DNA of 64,000 bases from Allobosea sp. ASV33 (GTDB lineage Bacteria > Pseudomonadota > Alphaproteobacteria > Rhizobiales > Beijerinckiaceae). This document shows positions 24,188-40,794 of the stretch, piece after piece. The stretch is from the NCBI RefSeq assembly GCF_016428755.1, contig NZ_JAELTI010000008.1, positions 1 to 64,000 of the forward strand, written 5' to 3'. How positions within the stretch are numbered: the first letter of the stretch is position 1; every line of letters starts with the position of its first letter. A program made the translations under genes and the position numbers. Below the pieces are notes generated by a model. The model saw only the letters and a program-made list of their open reading frames with translations, searched no databases and had not been told where the DNA came from.

Positions 24188-25066
24188 TCAGCGCTCCAGC
24201 AGCTTCTCGATCTCGGCGCGCAGTTGCGGGCCGAGATCGCCGCGGTCGAGCGCATAGGCGACATTCGCCGCCAGAAAGCCGATCTTCGAGCCGGCATCGT
24301 AGATATCGCCATCGAAGCGCACCGCGAAGAACGGCTCCAGATGCGACAGCGCGATCATCGAATCGGTGAGCTGGATCTCGCCGCCGGCGCCCTTCTCCTG
24401 GTTGGCGAGCAGGTTGAAGATCGTCGGCTGCAGGATATAGCGGCCGGAGATGTGCAGGTTCGAGGGCGCTGTGCCTTTCGGCGGCTTCTCGACCATGCCG
24501 GTGATCTTCGAGACCTTGGCCTTGGCATCCTGGACGCCGACGATGCCGTATTGATGCGTCTGGTCGTCAGGCACCGGCGCAACCGCGATATGGTTGCCGC
24601 CATGCTGCTCATAGGCCTCGATCATCTCGGCAAGGCAGCCCTTGCCCTGGCTGTAATGCAGCATATCCGGCAGCAGCAGCGCGAAAGGCTCGTCGCCGAC
24701 GATCTCGCGCGCGCACCAGACCGCATGACCCAGACCCAGCGGCGCCTGCTGGCGGGTGAAGCTGGTCGCGCCCGCGGCCGGCAGGTCGTGCCTCAGCGCC
24801 TCGAGTTCCCTGGTCTTGTTGCGCTTGGCCAGCGTATCGTCGAGCTCGTAGGCCATGTCGAAATGGTCCTCGATCACCGCCTTGTTGCGGCCCGTGACGA
24901 AGATGAAATGCTCGATACCGGCGGCGCGCGCCTCGTCCACGACATGCTGCACGACCGGGCGGTCGACGATGGTGAGCATCTCCTTCGGCACCGCTTTCGT
25001 GGCGGGCAGAAAGCGGGTGCCGAGACCGGCGACAGGAAGAACGGCCTTGCGGATGCGTTTCGTCAT
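24188..25066 (-). CDS. galU: UTP-glucose-1-phosphate uridylyltransferase
   Basis: 292 residues. It makes UDP-glucose from UTP and glucose-1-phosphate for surface polysaccharides. It has the nucleotidyltransferase motif GLGTRFLPATKAVPKEM, GLGHAVWCAREIVGDEPFA, and the GMVEKPP substrate loop with the typical lysine. The start is at ATG 25066 (MTKRIRKAVLP); upstream codons are not family-like. It is divergent from galE across 169 bases, so UDP-glucose synthesis and epimerisation genes share a control region. Confidence 0.95.
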   Translation of the reverse strand: MTKRIRKAVLPVAGLGTRFLPATKAVPKEMLTIVDRPVVQHVVDEARAAGIEHFIFVTGRNKAVIEDHFDMAYELDDTLAKRNKTRELEALRHDLPAAGATSFTRQQAPLGLGHAVWCAREIVGDEPFALLLPDMLHYSQGKGCLAEMIEAYEQHGGNHIAVAPVPDDQTHQYGIVGVQDAKAKVSKITGMVEKPPKGTAPSNLHISGRYILQPTIFNLLANQEKGAGGEIQLTDSMIALSHLEPFFAVRFDGDIYDAGSKIGFLAANVAYALDRGDLGPQLRAEIEKLLER

Positions 25067-25235
25067 GAAAAATCCATTGGGCGCAATAGCCTTGCCGAAG
25101 CCAGGCGGTGGTGGGAGCGGCCGTACAACTGTCATGGTTGCCGGCCATCAGGCGGTATTAGCTGACAGGCCTTGAGAACCCGTCAACGGTTTTCGACTAA
25201 GTCCGGTTCCTGACGAAGATGAGGCGAGAGAGACG

Positions 25236-26228
25236 ATGGCGGTATTGGTTTCCGGCGGCGCCGGCTACATCGGCAGCCACATGGTCCTGGAATTGCTCGA
25301 CCGGGGCGAGAAGGTCGTGGTGCTCGACAATCTCTCCACCGGCTTCTGGTGGGCGGTGCCGCCCGAGGCGATCTTCGTGCAGGGCGATATCGGCAACCAG
25401 GAACTCGTCGAGGGCCTGATCGGCGAGTATGAGATCAGCGAGATCGCGCATTTCGCCGCCAAGATCGTGGTTCCGGAATCGGTATCCGACCCTCTGGGCT
25501 ATTATTTCAACAATACCGTGAAGACGCGCGCGTTGATCGAGAGCGCCGCCCGCAAGGGCGTCAAGCACGTCATCTTCTCCTCCACCGCCGCCGTCTATGG
25601 CGAGCCGCCGGTCTCGCCGGTGCCCGAGGAGATCGCGCTCAACCCGATCAACCCCTATGGCCGCTCCAAGCTGATGAGCGAGTGGATGCTGCAGGATGCG
25701 GCCGCGGCGCATGGCTTTACCTACATCGCGCTGCGCTATTTCAACGTGTCCGGTGCCGATCCGAAGGGCCGCTCCGGCCAGTCCTCGCCGAACGCCACCC
25801 ATCTGATCAAGGTCGCGAGCCAGGCCGCGCTCGGCCAGCGCGACGGCCTCACCGTCTTCGGCACCGACTATGCGACGCCGGACGGCACCTGCGTGCGCGA
25901 CTATATCCATGTCACCGACCTCGCCCGTGCCCATCTCGCCGCGCTCGACCATCTGCGTGGCGGCGGGGCAAGCCTGACGCTGAATTGCGGCTATGGCCGC
26001 GGCTATTCGGTGAAGGAGGTCGTCGAGGTCGTGAAGAAGGTCTCCGGCGTCGATTTCCCGGTGACGCTGGCCGGCCGTCGCGCGGGCGATCCGGCCTCGC
26101 TGATCGCCCGGGCCGATCGCATCCGCGCCGAACTCGGCTGGCGCCCGGAACATGACGACCTCGAGGAGATCGTCAGCCAGGCGCTGGCCTGGGAGGAAAA
26201 GCTCAGGATCAAGAACGCCTCGACCTGA
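25236..26228 (+). CDS. galE: UDP-glucose 4-epimerase
   Basis: 330 residues. An extended SDR enzyme interconverting UDP-glucose and UDP-galactose with tightly bound NAD. It shows the NAD motif GGAGYIGS (7-14), DNLSTG, SSTAAVYG with the catalytic Ser/Thr, and Y141/K145 in NPYGRSKLMSE. ALRYFNVSGADP and the NLGYG-equivalent NCGYGRGYSV follow. A GCGAGAGAGACG stretch precedes ATG 25236. It is divergent from galU. Confidence 0.95.
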   Translation: MAVLVSGGAGYIGSHMVLELLDRGEKVVVLDNLSTGFWWAVPPEAIFVQGDIGNQELVEGLIGEYEISEIAHFAAKIVVPESVSDPLGYYFNNTVKTRALIESAARKGVKHVIFSSTAAVYGEPPVSPVPEEIALNPINPYGRSKLMSEWMLQDAAAAHGFTYIALRYFNVSGADPKGRSGQSSPNATHLIKVASQAALGQRDGLTVFGTDYATPDGTCVRDYIHVTDLARAHLAALDHLRGGGASLTLNCGYGRGYSVKEVVEVVKKVSGVDFPVTLAGRRAGDPASLIARADRIRAELGWRPEHDDLEEIVSQALAWEEKLRIKNAST

Positions 26229-26256
26229 GCCGGCCGGGCTTGAAGGAACCACCGCC

Positions 26257-26402
26257 GTCATTCCGGGGCTTCGCGCCAGCGAAGAGCCCGGAACCCAGAA
26301 CCGATGCGGGTTCTGGAAAGCCTCGCGTCGGCTGGTACGGCAAATCTCGACCGATACGGTTATGGGTTCCGGGCTCGCCGCTTCGCGGCGCCCCGGAATG
26401 AC
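26257..26402. repeat. Intergenic palindromic element, copy 9 (145-bp subtype)
   Basis: 146 bases, GTCATTCCGGGGCTTCGCG... to ...GCCCCGGAATGAC, with internal CCCGGAACCCAGAACCGATGC. It shares the subtype with copy 13. It lies between convergent galE and rnk. Confidence 0.85.
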
Positions 26403-26434
26403 GGCGCTTTTCGGAACAGGCGATCCGCCCGACC

Positions 26435-26845
26435 TCAGGACGCAGCCTCCTCCTCGGCCGGCTCGTGCACCGCGAGCACGGTCAGGCGCTTCACGTCGCC
26501 GGAGCGCGTCGTCCAGTCGATCGAGCGCTCGGCCGCCATGCCGATCAGCGCGACGCCGATCGGCGTCATCACGGAGATGCGGTTCTTCTCGATATCGGCA
26601 TGCTCGGGCCAGACCAGCGTGACGGTGGTCTCCCGCTTGGTGGTCTCGTCGCGATAGACGATCCGGCTGCCGATCCGGGCGTGCTCTGCGGAGACCTTGC
26701 TCCCGGCGAGGATGCGGGCACGGTCGAGCTCATGGGTCAGCTCGGCGGCAAGTTCGGGCATGGTGTGGGCCGCGCCGGCCGCGATGCGGCTCAGCATGGC
26801 ATGGTCCGCGGCCGTGACGGTGATGGCGGGACGCTTGGCGGTCAT
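26435..26845 (-). CDS. rnk: Nucleoside diphosphate kinase regulator Rnk (GreA/GreB-like)
   Basis: 136 residues. An N-terminal helical segment (MTAKRPAITVTAADHAML...) is followed by the GreA/GreB C-terminal FKBP-like domain: IGSRIVYRDETTKRETTVTLVWPEHADIEKNRISVMTPIG-type features, then GVALIGMAAERSIDW. The short N-terminal region lacks the full coiled coil of a true GreA, which is the Rnk arrangement. Rnk-like proteins bind RNA polymerase without transcript cleavage. The start at ATG 26845 omits 16 in-frame non-homologous codons. Confidence 0.85.
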   Translation of the reverse strand: MTAKRPAITVTAADHAMLSRIAAGAAHTMPELAAELTHELDRARILAGSKVSAEHARIGSRIVYRDETTKRETTVTLVWPEHADIEKNRISVMTPIGVALIGMAAERSIDWTTRSGDVKRLTVLAVHEPAEEEAAS

Positions 26846-27354
26846 CGGTGGAGGTCTTTCATCGAAAAGGCGAGCGCCCGCCGGCGAACGCAATCGCGCG
26901 GCATGAAAAAGGTCGAACTCGCAGGAAATTGCAGGAGAGGACGCACCCCCGAACCGGAGGCGGCAAGCGCGACAGGTCCGGGGGCTAGAAGCCCGCGATA
27001 AGATTGCCCGAGCGGTGCAGACCGCGGCGGAAGGGGGACGCGCTATTCATCATCGGAGAATCTGACAATCGCCGGAGCTTGTCAAATCACGAACCTGCCT
27101 TGGAGAGCTTGGACAGGCCGGCCTGCCACCGCCGTCATTCCGGGCAAGCGAAGCGCAGACCCGGAATCCATCAGGGGCGCCACGCTTCACGATGGATCCC
27201 GGATCGGCGCCGCTTCGCGGCTTGTCCGGGATGACACGGCAAAAGCGCATCCGCCGCACGCGAACGGACCTTCCTTCGCTCCCGTCTTAACCCTTGATTA
27301 ATCTTGTTCGGGCGCTGTGAAGGTGGTTCCATCCAGCATCCGCCGGGAGTCTCC
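26846..27354. other. Long divergent intergenic region without a gene
   Basis: 509 bases between the starts of rnk and the lytic transglycosylase gene. It contains repeat copy 10. I see no convincing small ORF, tRNA-like fold or terminator in the rest. Promoters for both flanking genes must lie here, but none is obvious. SD GGGAG for the downstream gene is at 27345-27349. Confidence 0.5.
27134..27235. repeat. Intergenic palindromic element, copy 10
   Basis: 102 bases, GTCATTCCGGGCAAGCGAAG... to ...TTGTCCGGGATGAC, with inner GGAATCCATC and GATGGATCCC. Unlike most copies it lies between divergent genes. Confidence 0.87.
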
Positions 27355-28587
27355 ATGCGCCTGTCCGTCATCGCAGCCTCGGTCTTGATCAGCCTGGCGC
27401 CGGCGTTGGCCCAGACCACCGGCTCGATCAACGTCTCCGGTGCCCATGCGCGCAATGCTCAGGCGACCCCGGCGAGCGCATCCTTCGACATCTTCCTGCA
27501 GCGGCTTTGGCCGCAGGCGCAGGCGCGCGGCATCTCGCGCGCGAGCTTCGACCTCGCCTTTCGCGGGGTGACGCCGGATGCCTCGATCGTCGCCCTGACC
27601 AAGAAGCAGGCCGAGTTCAGCGCCCCGATCTGGAACTATCTGGAGAATGCCGTCGGCGGCGCGCGCGTCCAGCGCGGACGCGAGGCTGCGGCCGAGAACG
27701 CCTCCGTCCTCGCCCAGGTCGAGGCGCGCTACGGCGTGCCCAAGGAGGTCGTCCTCGGCGTCTGGGGCATGGAGACCAATTACGGCTCGTTCAAGGGCAG
27801 CAAGGACGTCATCCGCTCGCTGGCGACGCTGGCCTCCATCCGCTATCGCGGCGACTTCTTCCGCGACGAGTTGCTGACCGCGCTCGAGCTGATCGAGAAG
27901 GGCTATGTCGAGCGCAGCGAACTCAAGGGCTCCTGGGCCGGCGCCATGGGCCATACTCAGTTCATGCCGTCGAGCTACATGAAATATGCCGTCGACTGGA
28001 CCGGCAACGGCCATGCCGACATCTGGACCTCGTCGAGCGACGCCATCGCCTCCACAGCGAATTACCTCAAGGGCTACGGCTGGGTGCCGGGGCTGCCCTG
28101 GGGCATGGAAGTGACGCTGCCGGACGGCTTCGACTATCGCCTGGACAAGGCGAGCTTCTCCGCCTTCGCCTCCGCCGGCATCCGCCGCGCCGATGGCGGC
28201 CGCCTGCCTTCCTCCGGCGAAGGCCGCCTGTTCTATCCGGCCGGCCATACCGGCCCGGTGATGCTGCTCACCGCCAATTTCGACGTCATCAAGAAATACA
28301 ATTCCTCGGATGCCTATGCGATGGCCGTCGGTCATCTCGGTGACCGCATTGCCGGCCGCTCGGCGATCCAGGCGAGCTGGCCGACCCAGGCGCCGCGCCT
28401 CGACATGGCCGCGACCCGCGATCTCCAGAACCGCCTGAAGGCCATCGGCCTCTACAACCACGATGCCGACGGCCGCATCGGCACCGGCACGCGCGAGGCG
28501 GTCCGCCGCTACCAGATCAGCGCCGGCGAGATCGCCGACGGCTATCCGACCCCCGCCCTGCTGGCGAAACTGCGCGGCAAGCGCTGA
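27355..28587 (+). CDS. Lytic murein transglycosylase, MltB-like, with peptidoglycan-binding domain
   Basis: 410 residues. The signal peptide ends at ALAQ (residue 20). The SLT_2/MltB catalytic domain covers about 40-330, with catalytic glutamate E140 in GVWGMETNYGSFKG and AMGHTQFMPSSYM. A C-terminal PG_binding_1 domain covers about 345-405 (DLQNRLKAIGLYN, DGRIGTGTREAVRRYQ). It cleaves glycan strands to 1,6-anhydromuropeptides in the periplasm during wall turnover. The absence of a lipobox means it is soluble, unlike E. coli MltB. The start is ATG 27355, with SD GGGAG. Confidence 0.92.
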   Translation: MRLSVIAASVLISLAPALAQTTGSINVSGAHARNAQATPASASFDIFLQRLWPQAQARGISRASFDLAFRGVTPDASIVALTKKQAEFSAPIWNYLENAVGGARVQRGREAAAENASVLAQVEARYGVPKEVVLGVWGMETNYGSFKGSKDVIRSLATLASIRYRGDFFRDELLTALELIEKGYVERSELKGSWAGAMGHTQFMPSSYMKYAVDWTGNGHADIWTSSSDAIASTANYLKGYGWVPGLPWGMEVTLPDGFDYRLDKASFSAFASAGIRRADGGRLPSSGEGRLFYPAGHTGPVMLLTANFDVIKKYNSSDAYAMAVGHLGDRIAGRSAIQASWPTQAPRLDMAATRDLQNRLKAIGLYNHDADGRIGTGTREAVRRYQISAGEIADGYPTPALLAKLRGKR

Positions 28588-28612
28588 CTCCGGGCCGGCA
28601 CCGGCCTATAAT
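28584..28612 (+). promoter_or_regulatory. Candidate sigma-70-type promoter of the DUF459 gene
   Basis: CTGACT (28584-28589), a 17-base spacer and a perfect TATAAT (28607-28612). The -35 overlaps the stop region of the preceding gene. The predicted start near 28619 leaves a ~25-base leader carrying AAGGGGAA as SD. Confidence 0.55.
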
Positions 28613-28644
28613 GGGGGGACGAAGGGGAACCGCCGGATCGGCCT

Positions 28645-29862
28645 ATGCGCCTGCGCTCGCTCGCCATGGTTCTGGGTGCCGCCTGCCTGCTCCTGCTGAC
28701 GGGCGGGCCGGTTTCCCTCGCCCAGCAACAGCCGCGGCAGCAACAACCGCAACAGCGCAGCCTGTTCCAGATGTTCTGGCAATTGCCGGCTCAACCGCAA
28801 GCCGTGCCGGCGCAGCCACGCCAGCGCGTCGCGCCGGTCGTGCGCCGCCGCGAGGCACCGGTCGTCGTCCGCGACGATCCGGTCATCCCCAAGGTCGATG
28901 TCAGCAGTCATATCGTGGTGATGGGCGATTCCCTCGCCAATCTCCTGGCGAACGGGCTCGACGACGCCCTCAACAACCGCCCCGATGTCGAGGTGGTCCA
29001 CAAGGCCAAGCCCGATTCCGGCCTCGTCCGCAGCGATTTCTACGACTGGCCGAAGGCCGTGTCCGATCTCCTCGCCAGCGACCAGAAGATCAGCATCGGC
29101 GTCGTCCTGCTCGGCCTCAACGACCGCCAGCCGATCCGCGAGGGCGAGACGGTGCACGATCCCCTCAGCCCGCGCTGGCTCGAACTCTACCGCGACCGCA
29201 TCGACGCCATCGCCAACGCCTTCGCCGGCAAGCGCGTACCGCTGATCTGGGTCGGCGCGCCGCCGATGCAGAACGGGCGGCTCTCGGCCGATCTCGTCAC
29301 CCTCAACGATCTCTACCGTCAGCGCGTCGAGAAGGCGGGCGGGCAATATGTCGATCTCTGGGGCGGCTTCGTCGATGCCGAGAACCGCTACACGGCGACC
29401 GGCCCCGACGTCTCCGGCCAGCCGGTGCGGCTGCGCCTCGGTGACGGCATCCATTTCACCACCGCAGGCGCCCGCAAGGCCGCCCATTTCGTCGATCTCG
29501 TCATCCGCCGCATGATCGAGGCCGCCCCGCAGAACAGCGTCATTGCGCTCCCCGTTTCGCCCGAGACCGGCGCCCCCAGCGCACCGGAGCTCCAGCCCGG
29601 CGGCGTCGAGCGCCTGATCGACCAGATGGTCGCGGGCGTGCCGACGATCGGCCTGCCCGCCGCCTTGCAGGCCCGCCCGCTCGCCGGGCCGATCCAGCCC
29701 CTCACCGGCCAGGCCGCGCCTTCCGAACAGCCGCTCCTCGCCTCGATCACCGAGGCACGCGGCCGCGGCGACGCCGCCCTCCAGCTCGAACGCGTCTTCG
29801 GCCAGGGTATCGCGCCCGACCCGGTCTCGGGCCGGCTCGACGATTACCGCTGGCCGCGCTGA
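28645..29862 (+). CDS. Exported SGNH-hydrolase-fold protein, DUF459
   Basis: 405 residues. The signal peptide (LGAACLLLLTGGPVSLAQ) is followed by a Gln/Pro/Arg-rich linker to about residue 85. The SGNH/DUF459 domain then has block I GDSLANLLANGLDDAL, LGLNDRQPI (block III-like), LIWVGAPP, and block V DGIHFTTAGARKAA with the Asp-His pair. A ~100-residue Pro/Ala-rich tail follows. Fold members act on acyl or acetyl esters, often of wall polymers. It follows a lytic transglycosylase gene by 57 bases, so a cell-wall role is plausible. It ends exactly where the convergent ABC-F gene ends. Confidence 0.85.
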   Translation: MRLRSLAMVLGAACLLLLTGGPVSLAQQQPRQQQPQQRSLFQMFWQLPAQPQAVPAQPRQRVAPVVRRREAPVVVRDDPVIPKVDVSSHIVVMGDSLANLLANGLDDALNNRPDVEVVHKAKPDSGLVRSDFYDWPKAVSDLLASDQKISIGVVLLGLNDRQPIREGETVHDPLSPRWLELYRDRIDAIANAFAGKRVPLIWVGAPPMQNGRLSADLVTLNDLYRQRVEKAGGQYVDLWGGFVDAENRYTATGPDVSGQPVRLRLGDGIHFTTAGARKAAHFVDLVIRRMIEAAPQNSVIALPVSPETGAPSAPELQPGGVERLIDQMVAGVPTIGLPAALQARPLAGPIQPLTGQAAPSEQPLLASITEARGRGDAALQLERVFGQGIAPDPVSGRLDDYRWPR

Positions 29863-31377
<1,515 letters not shown>

Positions 31378-31631
31378 CGGAATCTCATGAGGTCAGTCAT
31401 GCGCGCAGGAGCGCGCCGAGAAAGGCTGACGATGAGACGACGATGCGTTCCCGGTCAGCCCCGCGAGGTTAAGCGCGGGGCGCAGACAGGTCCGCGGGTG
31501 CGGCAATGGAAGCGGCGGCGCGGCGCCTGCTTCCCCTTCAGGTTCGATTCCATGGGGGCGATCATAGCGATGGCGGAGGCGATGAACAGGGCCTTAGGGC
31601 CGGACCTTTCTTCGTCCCCTTGGAACCACCC
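31378..31631 (-). promoter_or_regulatory. Leader region of the ABC-F gene with a GC-rich hairpin
   Basis: About 250 bases upstream of the ABC-F start with no convincing gene. It contains the inverted repeat CCCCGCG (31459-31465) / CGCGGGG (31474-31480) with an 8-base loop. Antibiotic-resistance ABC-F genes are often controlled by leader attenuation. Whether this hairpin does that is speculation, as no poly-U or leader peptide is evident. Confidence 0.3.
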
Positions 31632-31724
31632 GTCATTCCGGACAAGCCGCGAAGCGGCGCCGATCCGGAATCCATCATAGGGTTCCGCGCTCTACGATGG
31701 ATCCCGGGCCAAGCCCGGGATGAC
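31632..31724. repeat. Intergenic palindromic element, copy 11
   Basis: 93 bases, GTCATTCCGGACAAGCCGCG... to ...CCCGGGATGAC, with inner GGAATCCATCATAG and CTACGATGGATCCC. It lies between gltD and the ABC-F gene. Confidence 0.87.
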
Positions 31725-31765
31725 GAGGTGTTTCCGCGGACAATCGGCGCCCCGTGCCGTTGGCG

Positions 31766-33190
<1,425 letters not shown>

Positions 33191-33289
33191 GCCGTTTCTC
33201 TCGCCGTGTGCGCGGGGTGTCCCCGTGCGCGTGCCTTAACCTGATCGAGATGCCGGGACCGTTGGCGGCCCCGGCGGGGTGGCGTTCGT

Positions 33290-37978
<4,689 letters not shown>

Positions 37979-38593
37979 CGTCAAACCCCGCTTCCCAGAA
38001 CCCCGCGGGCTTGCGCCGGCAGGGAAACCCGTCAGTCCATGATCCCGACCGCTGCGGCCCTCAGTGCCGACTGGACGTCGGCAGCAAGGATGGGCCAGCG
38101 CGGTCCGGCCGTCGTCTTTTTGGAGGCTTTGCTTGCGCTTTGTTTCCACCGCGCCCGCGTCCTCCGCAGGCGCCTCGGGCGTGCCTCGCCCGTTCGCGCC
38201 TGTCTTCAGGCCGTCGTTTTACGGACGGCGCGCGTGCGATTGGCTTTGGCGTTGGTAGCCCGGCCCTTCGTCATGCTCCGCTCCGTTGCGACGGCGCGAC
38301 CTCAAGCTAGAGCAGCTTTCGGTCGGCGCGGTGAAAAATGGGACAGCAACACTGTCCTATTGCGATGAACTTGCCAGAATTCCAATCTAGGCACAAGCGC
38401 CGATTTCGCGCTGCAGCGAAATTTTATTGCAAAATCAAATCCGCGCCAGACATTTCCGGAACGAAAGCCCGACTCAGGCAGTCCGGTTCTTGTTTTCGGG
38501 CATGACCCAAGGTCTCACCCCGGCGCCGTGCGCAAGCCCCCTCTCCACCCACACCGCTTGGCAGGAAAGCGCCCTCCGCATAACCCTCAGGCC
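37979..38593. promoter_or_regulatory. Long divergent control region between gltB and the threonine aldolase gene
   Basis: 615 bases with no supported gene. An AT-rich island lies at about 38417-38445 (GAAATTTTATTGCAAAATCAAAT), which stands out in this GC-rich DNA. A perfect inverted repeat GGACAG-N5-CTGTCC lies at 38341-38357. Either could bind a nitrogen or amino-acid regulator of gltBD; no specific factor can be named. Confidence 0.4.
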
Positions 38594-39649
38594 ATGGATT
38601 TCTTCAGCGACAACACCGCCGCCGCCAGCCCCCGCGTCATGGCCGCGCTTGCCGCCGCCAACGCCGGCGCCGCCTCCCCCTATGGCAAGGACGACTGGAC
38701 GCGCCGCGTCGAGGAGCGCTTCGCGGCGATCTTCGAGCGCGAGGTCGCGGTCTTCCTCGTCCTCACCGGCACGGCGGCGAATGCCTTGGCGCTGGCCAGC
38801 ATCGTCAAGCCCTGGGGCGCGATCCTCACCCATGAGGAGGCGCATGTCGTCGAGGACGAATGCGGCGCGCCCGAATTCTTCACCAACGGCGCCAAGCTGG
38901 TCGACTTGCCCGGCACCGGCGCCAAGCTGAAGCCGGAAACCGTGACGAAAGCGCTCTCCCATCTGCGCGCCGGGGATTTCCATCAGGTCCAGGCGCAGGT
39001 GCTGACGATCACGCAGGCGACCGAATGCGGCACGATCTACACGCCAGCCGAAGTGCGGGCGCTGAAGGACGCCGTCACGCCGCGCGGACTCAAACTCCAC
39101 ATGGACGGCGCCCGCTTCGCCAATGCGCTGGTCACGCTCGGCTGCACGCCGGCAGAGATCACCTGGAAGGCCGGGGTCGACGTGCTCTCCTTCGGCGGCA
39201 CCAAGAACGGCGCGCTGGCGGCGGAAGCCGTGATCTTCTTCGACCCGGCCGAAGCCGAGGAGATGAAATGGCGGCGCAAGCGCGCCGGCCAGACACTCTC
39301 CAAGGGCCGCGTCCTCGGCGCCCAGTTCGAGGGCCTGCTCGCCGACGATCATTGGCTGGACCTCGCCCGCCATGCCAATGCCCGCGCCAAACGCCTGGCG
39401 GATTCGGTCAGCCAGGGCAGCGAGGCGCGTCTCGCCTGGCCCTGCCAGGCGAACGAGGTCTTCCTCATCCTGCCGGCCGCCGTGCAGGAGCGCCTGAAAG
39501 CCGCCGGCATCGGCTATTACGACTGGTCGGCCCGTTCGCTGCCGCCGGAGGCGCCGCTCAAGGCGGGCGAGATCGTCGGCCGCTTCGTCATGTCCTTCGC
39601 GACGGAAGCCGAAGACGTCGAGAGCCTCATCACCGCGATCGCGGGTTGA
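38594..39649 (+). CDS. Low-specificity threonine aldolase, beta-eliminating-lyase family
   Basis: 351 residues. A fold-type I PLP enzyme that cleaves L-threonine or allo-threonine to glycine and acetaldehyde. It opens MDFFSDNTAAASPRVM, has YGKDDWTRRVEERFAAIF, HMDGARFANAL with the cofactor aspartate, and the Schiff-base lysine in SFGGTKNGALAAEA. The ATG at 38594 fits the family; the frame is open 22 codons further, but those are not homologous. No SD is obvious. It is divergent from gltB. Confidence 0.9.
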   Translation: MDFFSDNTAAASPRVMAALAAANAGAASPYGKDDWTRRVEERFAAIFEREVAVFLVLTGTAANALALASIVKPWGAILTHEEAHVVEDECGAPEFFTNGAKLVDLPGTGAKLKPETVTKALSHLRAGDFHQVQAQVLTITQATECGTIYTPAEVRALKDAVTPRGLKLHMDGARFANALVTLGCTPAEITWKAGVDVLSFGGTKNGALAAEAVIFFDPAEAEEMKWRRKRAGQTLSKGRVLGAQFEGLLADDHWLDLARHANARAKRLADSVSQGSEARLAWPCQANEVFLILPAAVQERLKAAGIGYYDWSARSLPPEAPLKAGEIVGRFVMSFATEAEDVESLITAIAG

Positions 39650-39742
39650 ATGAGCGCATTTGCGCCCCGTTTCCAGCCGCATACCTGCCGCAATCCCTAA
39701 CAAGACTGAATGCCAAGCAGTCAGTCGTTAAGGGAATGTGGC

Positions 39743-40702
39743 ATGGCAGATCGTTCGACCGCACCGGGGCGCATCGCTCTGATGGGCCTGGTCGTGGCCG
39801 GCGCAATGGCCGGCATGGCGGGCACCGCCAGCGCCCAGTACTACTATTACGATGACGGATATGATCCGTATCCGGCCTATGGCTATGGCTATCGTTACGA
39901 CTATGGCTATGTCCCGCGCCCGCCGGCCGTCGTGCCGCGCGCGCCGGCTGCGGTCTCGCCCTATTCGGTCAACGGGATCGCCGCCCGCCGTTACGGCCTC
40001 GCCCGGATCGAGCGTTCGATCCGCCGCGACGACACCTATATCGTCGACGGCGTCACGCCCGGCGGCCAGCGCCAGCGCCTGATCCTCGATGCCTATGCCG
40101 GCGATTTGATCCGACGCATCCCGCTGCGCGGACAGGCGCCTGCCCCCAGCGTCGCCCGCGCCGACCCGCGCGAGGAGCACGCCCCGCCGCGCCAGCGCCT
40201 CGTGCCCCAGCCGCCTGAGCGCCCCGCCGAGTTCAAGGGCCCGGCCGAGGCCAGCGCCCCGGCGACGACCGTCCTGCCCTCGCCGGCCGCACCGCCTGCG
40301 CCTGAGCCCGTCCAGCCGGCGGAAAAACCCCCGGCCGAGGCCAGCGCGCCCGCGACGACAGCGCCGCCCTCACCGGCCGCGCCGCCGGCGCCCGAACCGG
40401 TGAAGCCCGTGGAAACCGCACCGGCCGAAGCCAGCGCACCGGCAACGGCGGCCCCGCCGCAACCCGCCAAGCCGGCGGAGCCCTCGCCCGGCGCGACCAA
40501 TCCGGAGACCGGCGCCGACAAGCCGAAGCTCGTCAATCCCAGCGATGTCCGGAATACCGAGGGCACCGAGCGCAAGCCACCCCTCTCGACCGCCGCGCCG
40601 GCGCCCGAGACCTCGGCTATCCCGCCGGTCCAGAACATCGACTCCACGCCATCGACGCCGAAGCCCGAGACGCCGATCGCGCCGGTCGCTCCGATGAACT
40701 GA
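39743..40702 (+). CDS. Exported Tyr-rich and Pro/Ala-repeat protein with PepSY-like segment
   Basis: 319 residues. The signal peptide (ALMGLVVAGAMAGMAGTASAQ) is followed by a tyrosine-rich stretch (YYYYDDGYDPYPAYGYGYRY). A ~55-residue PepSY-like unit follows (NGIAARRYGLARIERSIRR, then YIVDGVTPGGQRQRLILDAYAGDLIRR). The C-terminal half is low-complexity Pro/Ala/Glu, including 30-residue repeats starting PAEASAPAT. Such architecture fits an envelope protein spanning or binding the wall; function is unknown. AGGGA is 8 bases before ATG 39743. It ends convergent to hsp20. Confidence 0.8.
   Translation: MADRSTAPGRIALMGLVVAGAMAGMAGTASAQYYYYDDGYDPYPAYGYGYRYDYGYVPRPPAVVPRAPAAVSPYSVNGIAARRYGLARIERSIRRDDTYIVDGVTPGGQRQRLILDAYAGDLIRRIPLRGQAPAPSVARADPREEHAPPRQRLVPQPPERPAEFKGPAEASAPATTVLPSPAAPPAPEPVQPAEKPPAEASAPATTAPPSPAAPPAPEPVKPVETAPAEASAPATAAPPQPAKPAEPSPGATNPETGADKPKLVNPSDVRNTEGTERKPPLSTAAPAPETSAIPPVQNIDSTPSTPKPETPIAPVAPMN
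40241..40465 (+). repeat. 90-bp in-frame tandem repeat
   Basis: Units start at 40241, 40331 and 40421 (CCGGCCGA[G/A]GCCAGCGC...), each coding PAEASAPATT..PSPAAPPAPEPV; the third is incomplete and diverged. The period of exactly 90 bases keeps the frame, so copy number can vary without disrupting the gene. Confidence 0.8.
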
Positions 40703-40727
40703 GGACACGCTTTCCGATAAACGAGCC

Positions 40728-40771
40728 GTCATTCCGGGCAAGCCGCCTCTGCGGCGCAGACCCGGAATGAC
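40728..40771. repeat. Short (44-bp) intergenic palindromic element, copy 12
   Basis: GTCATTCCGGGCAAGCCGCC...GCAGACCCGGAATGAC: the two outer ends of the family joined without the middle inverted pair. It is probably a half element or deletion derivative. It lies 25 bases after the envelope-protein stop. Confidence 0.8.
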
Positions 40772-40794
40772 GCTCTGTTGCTGCTGCCAAAGAA

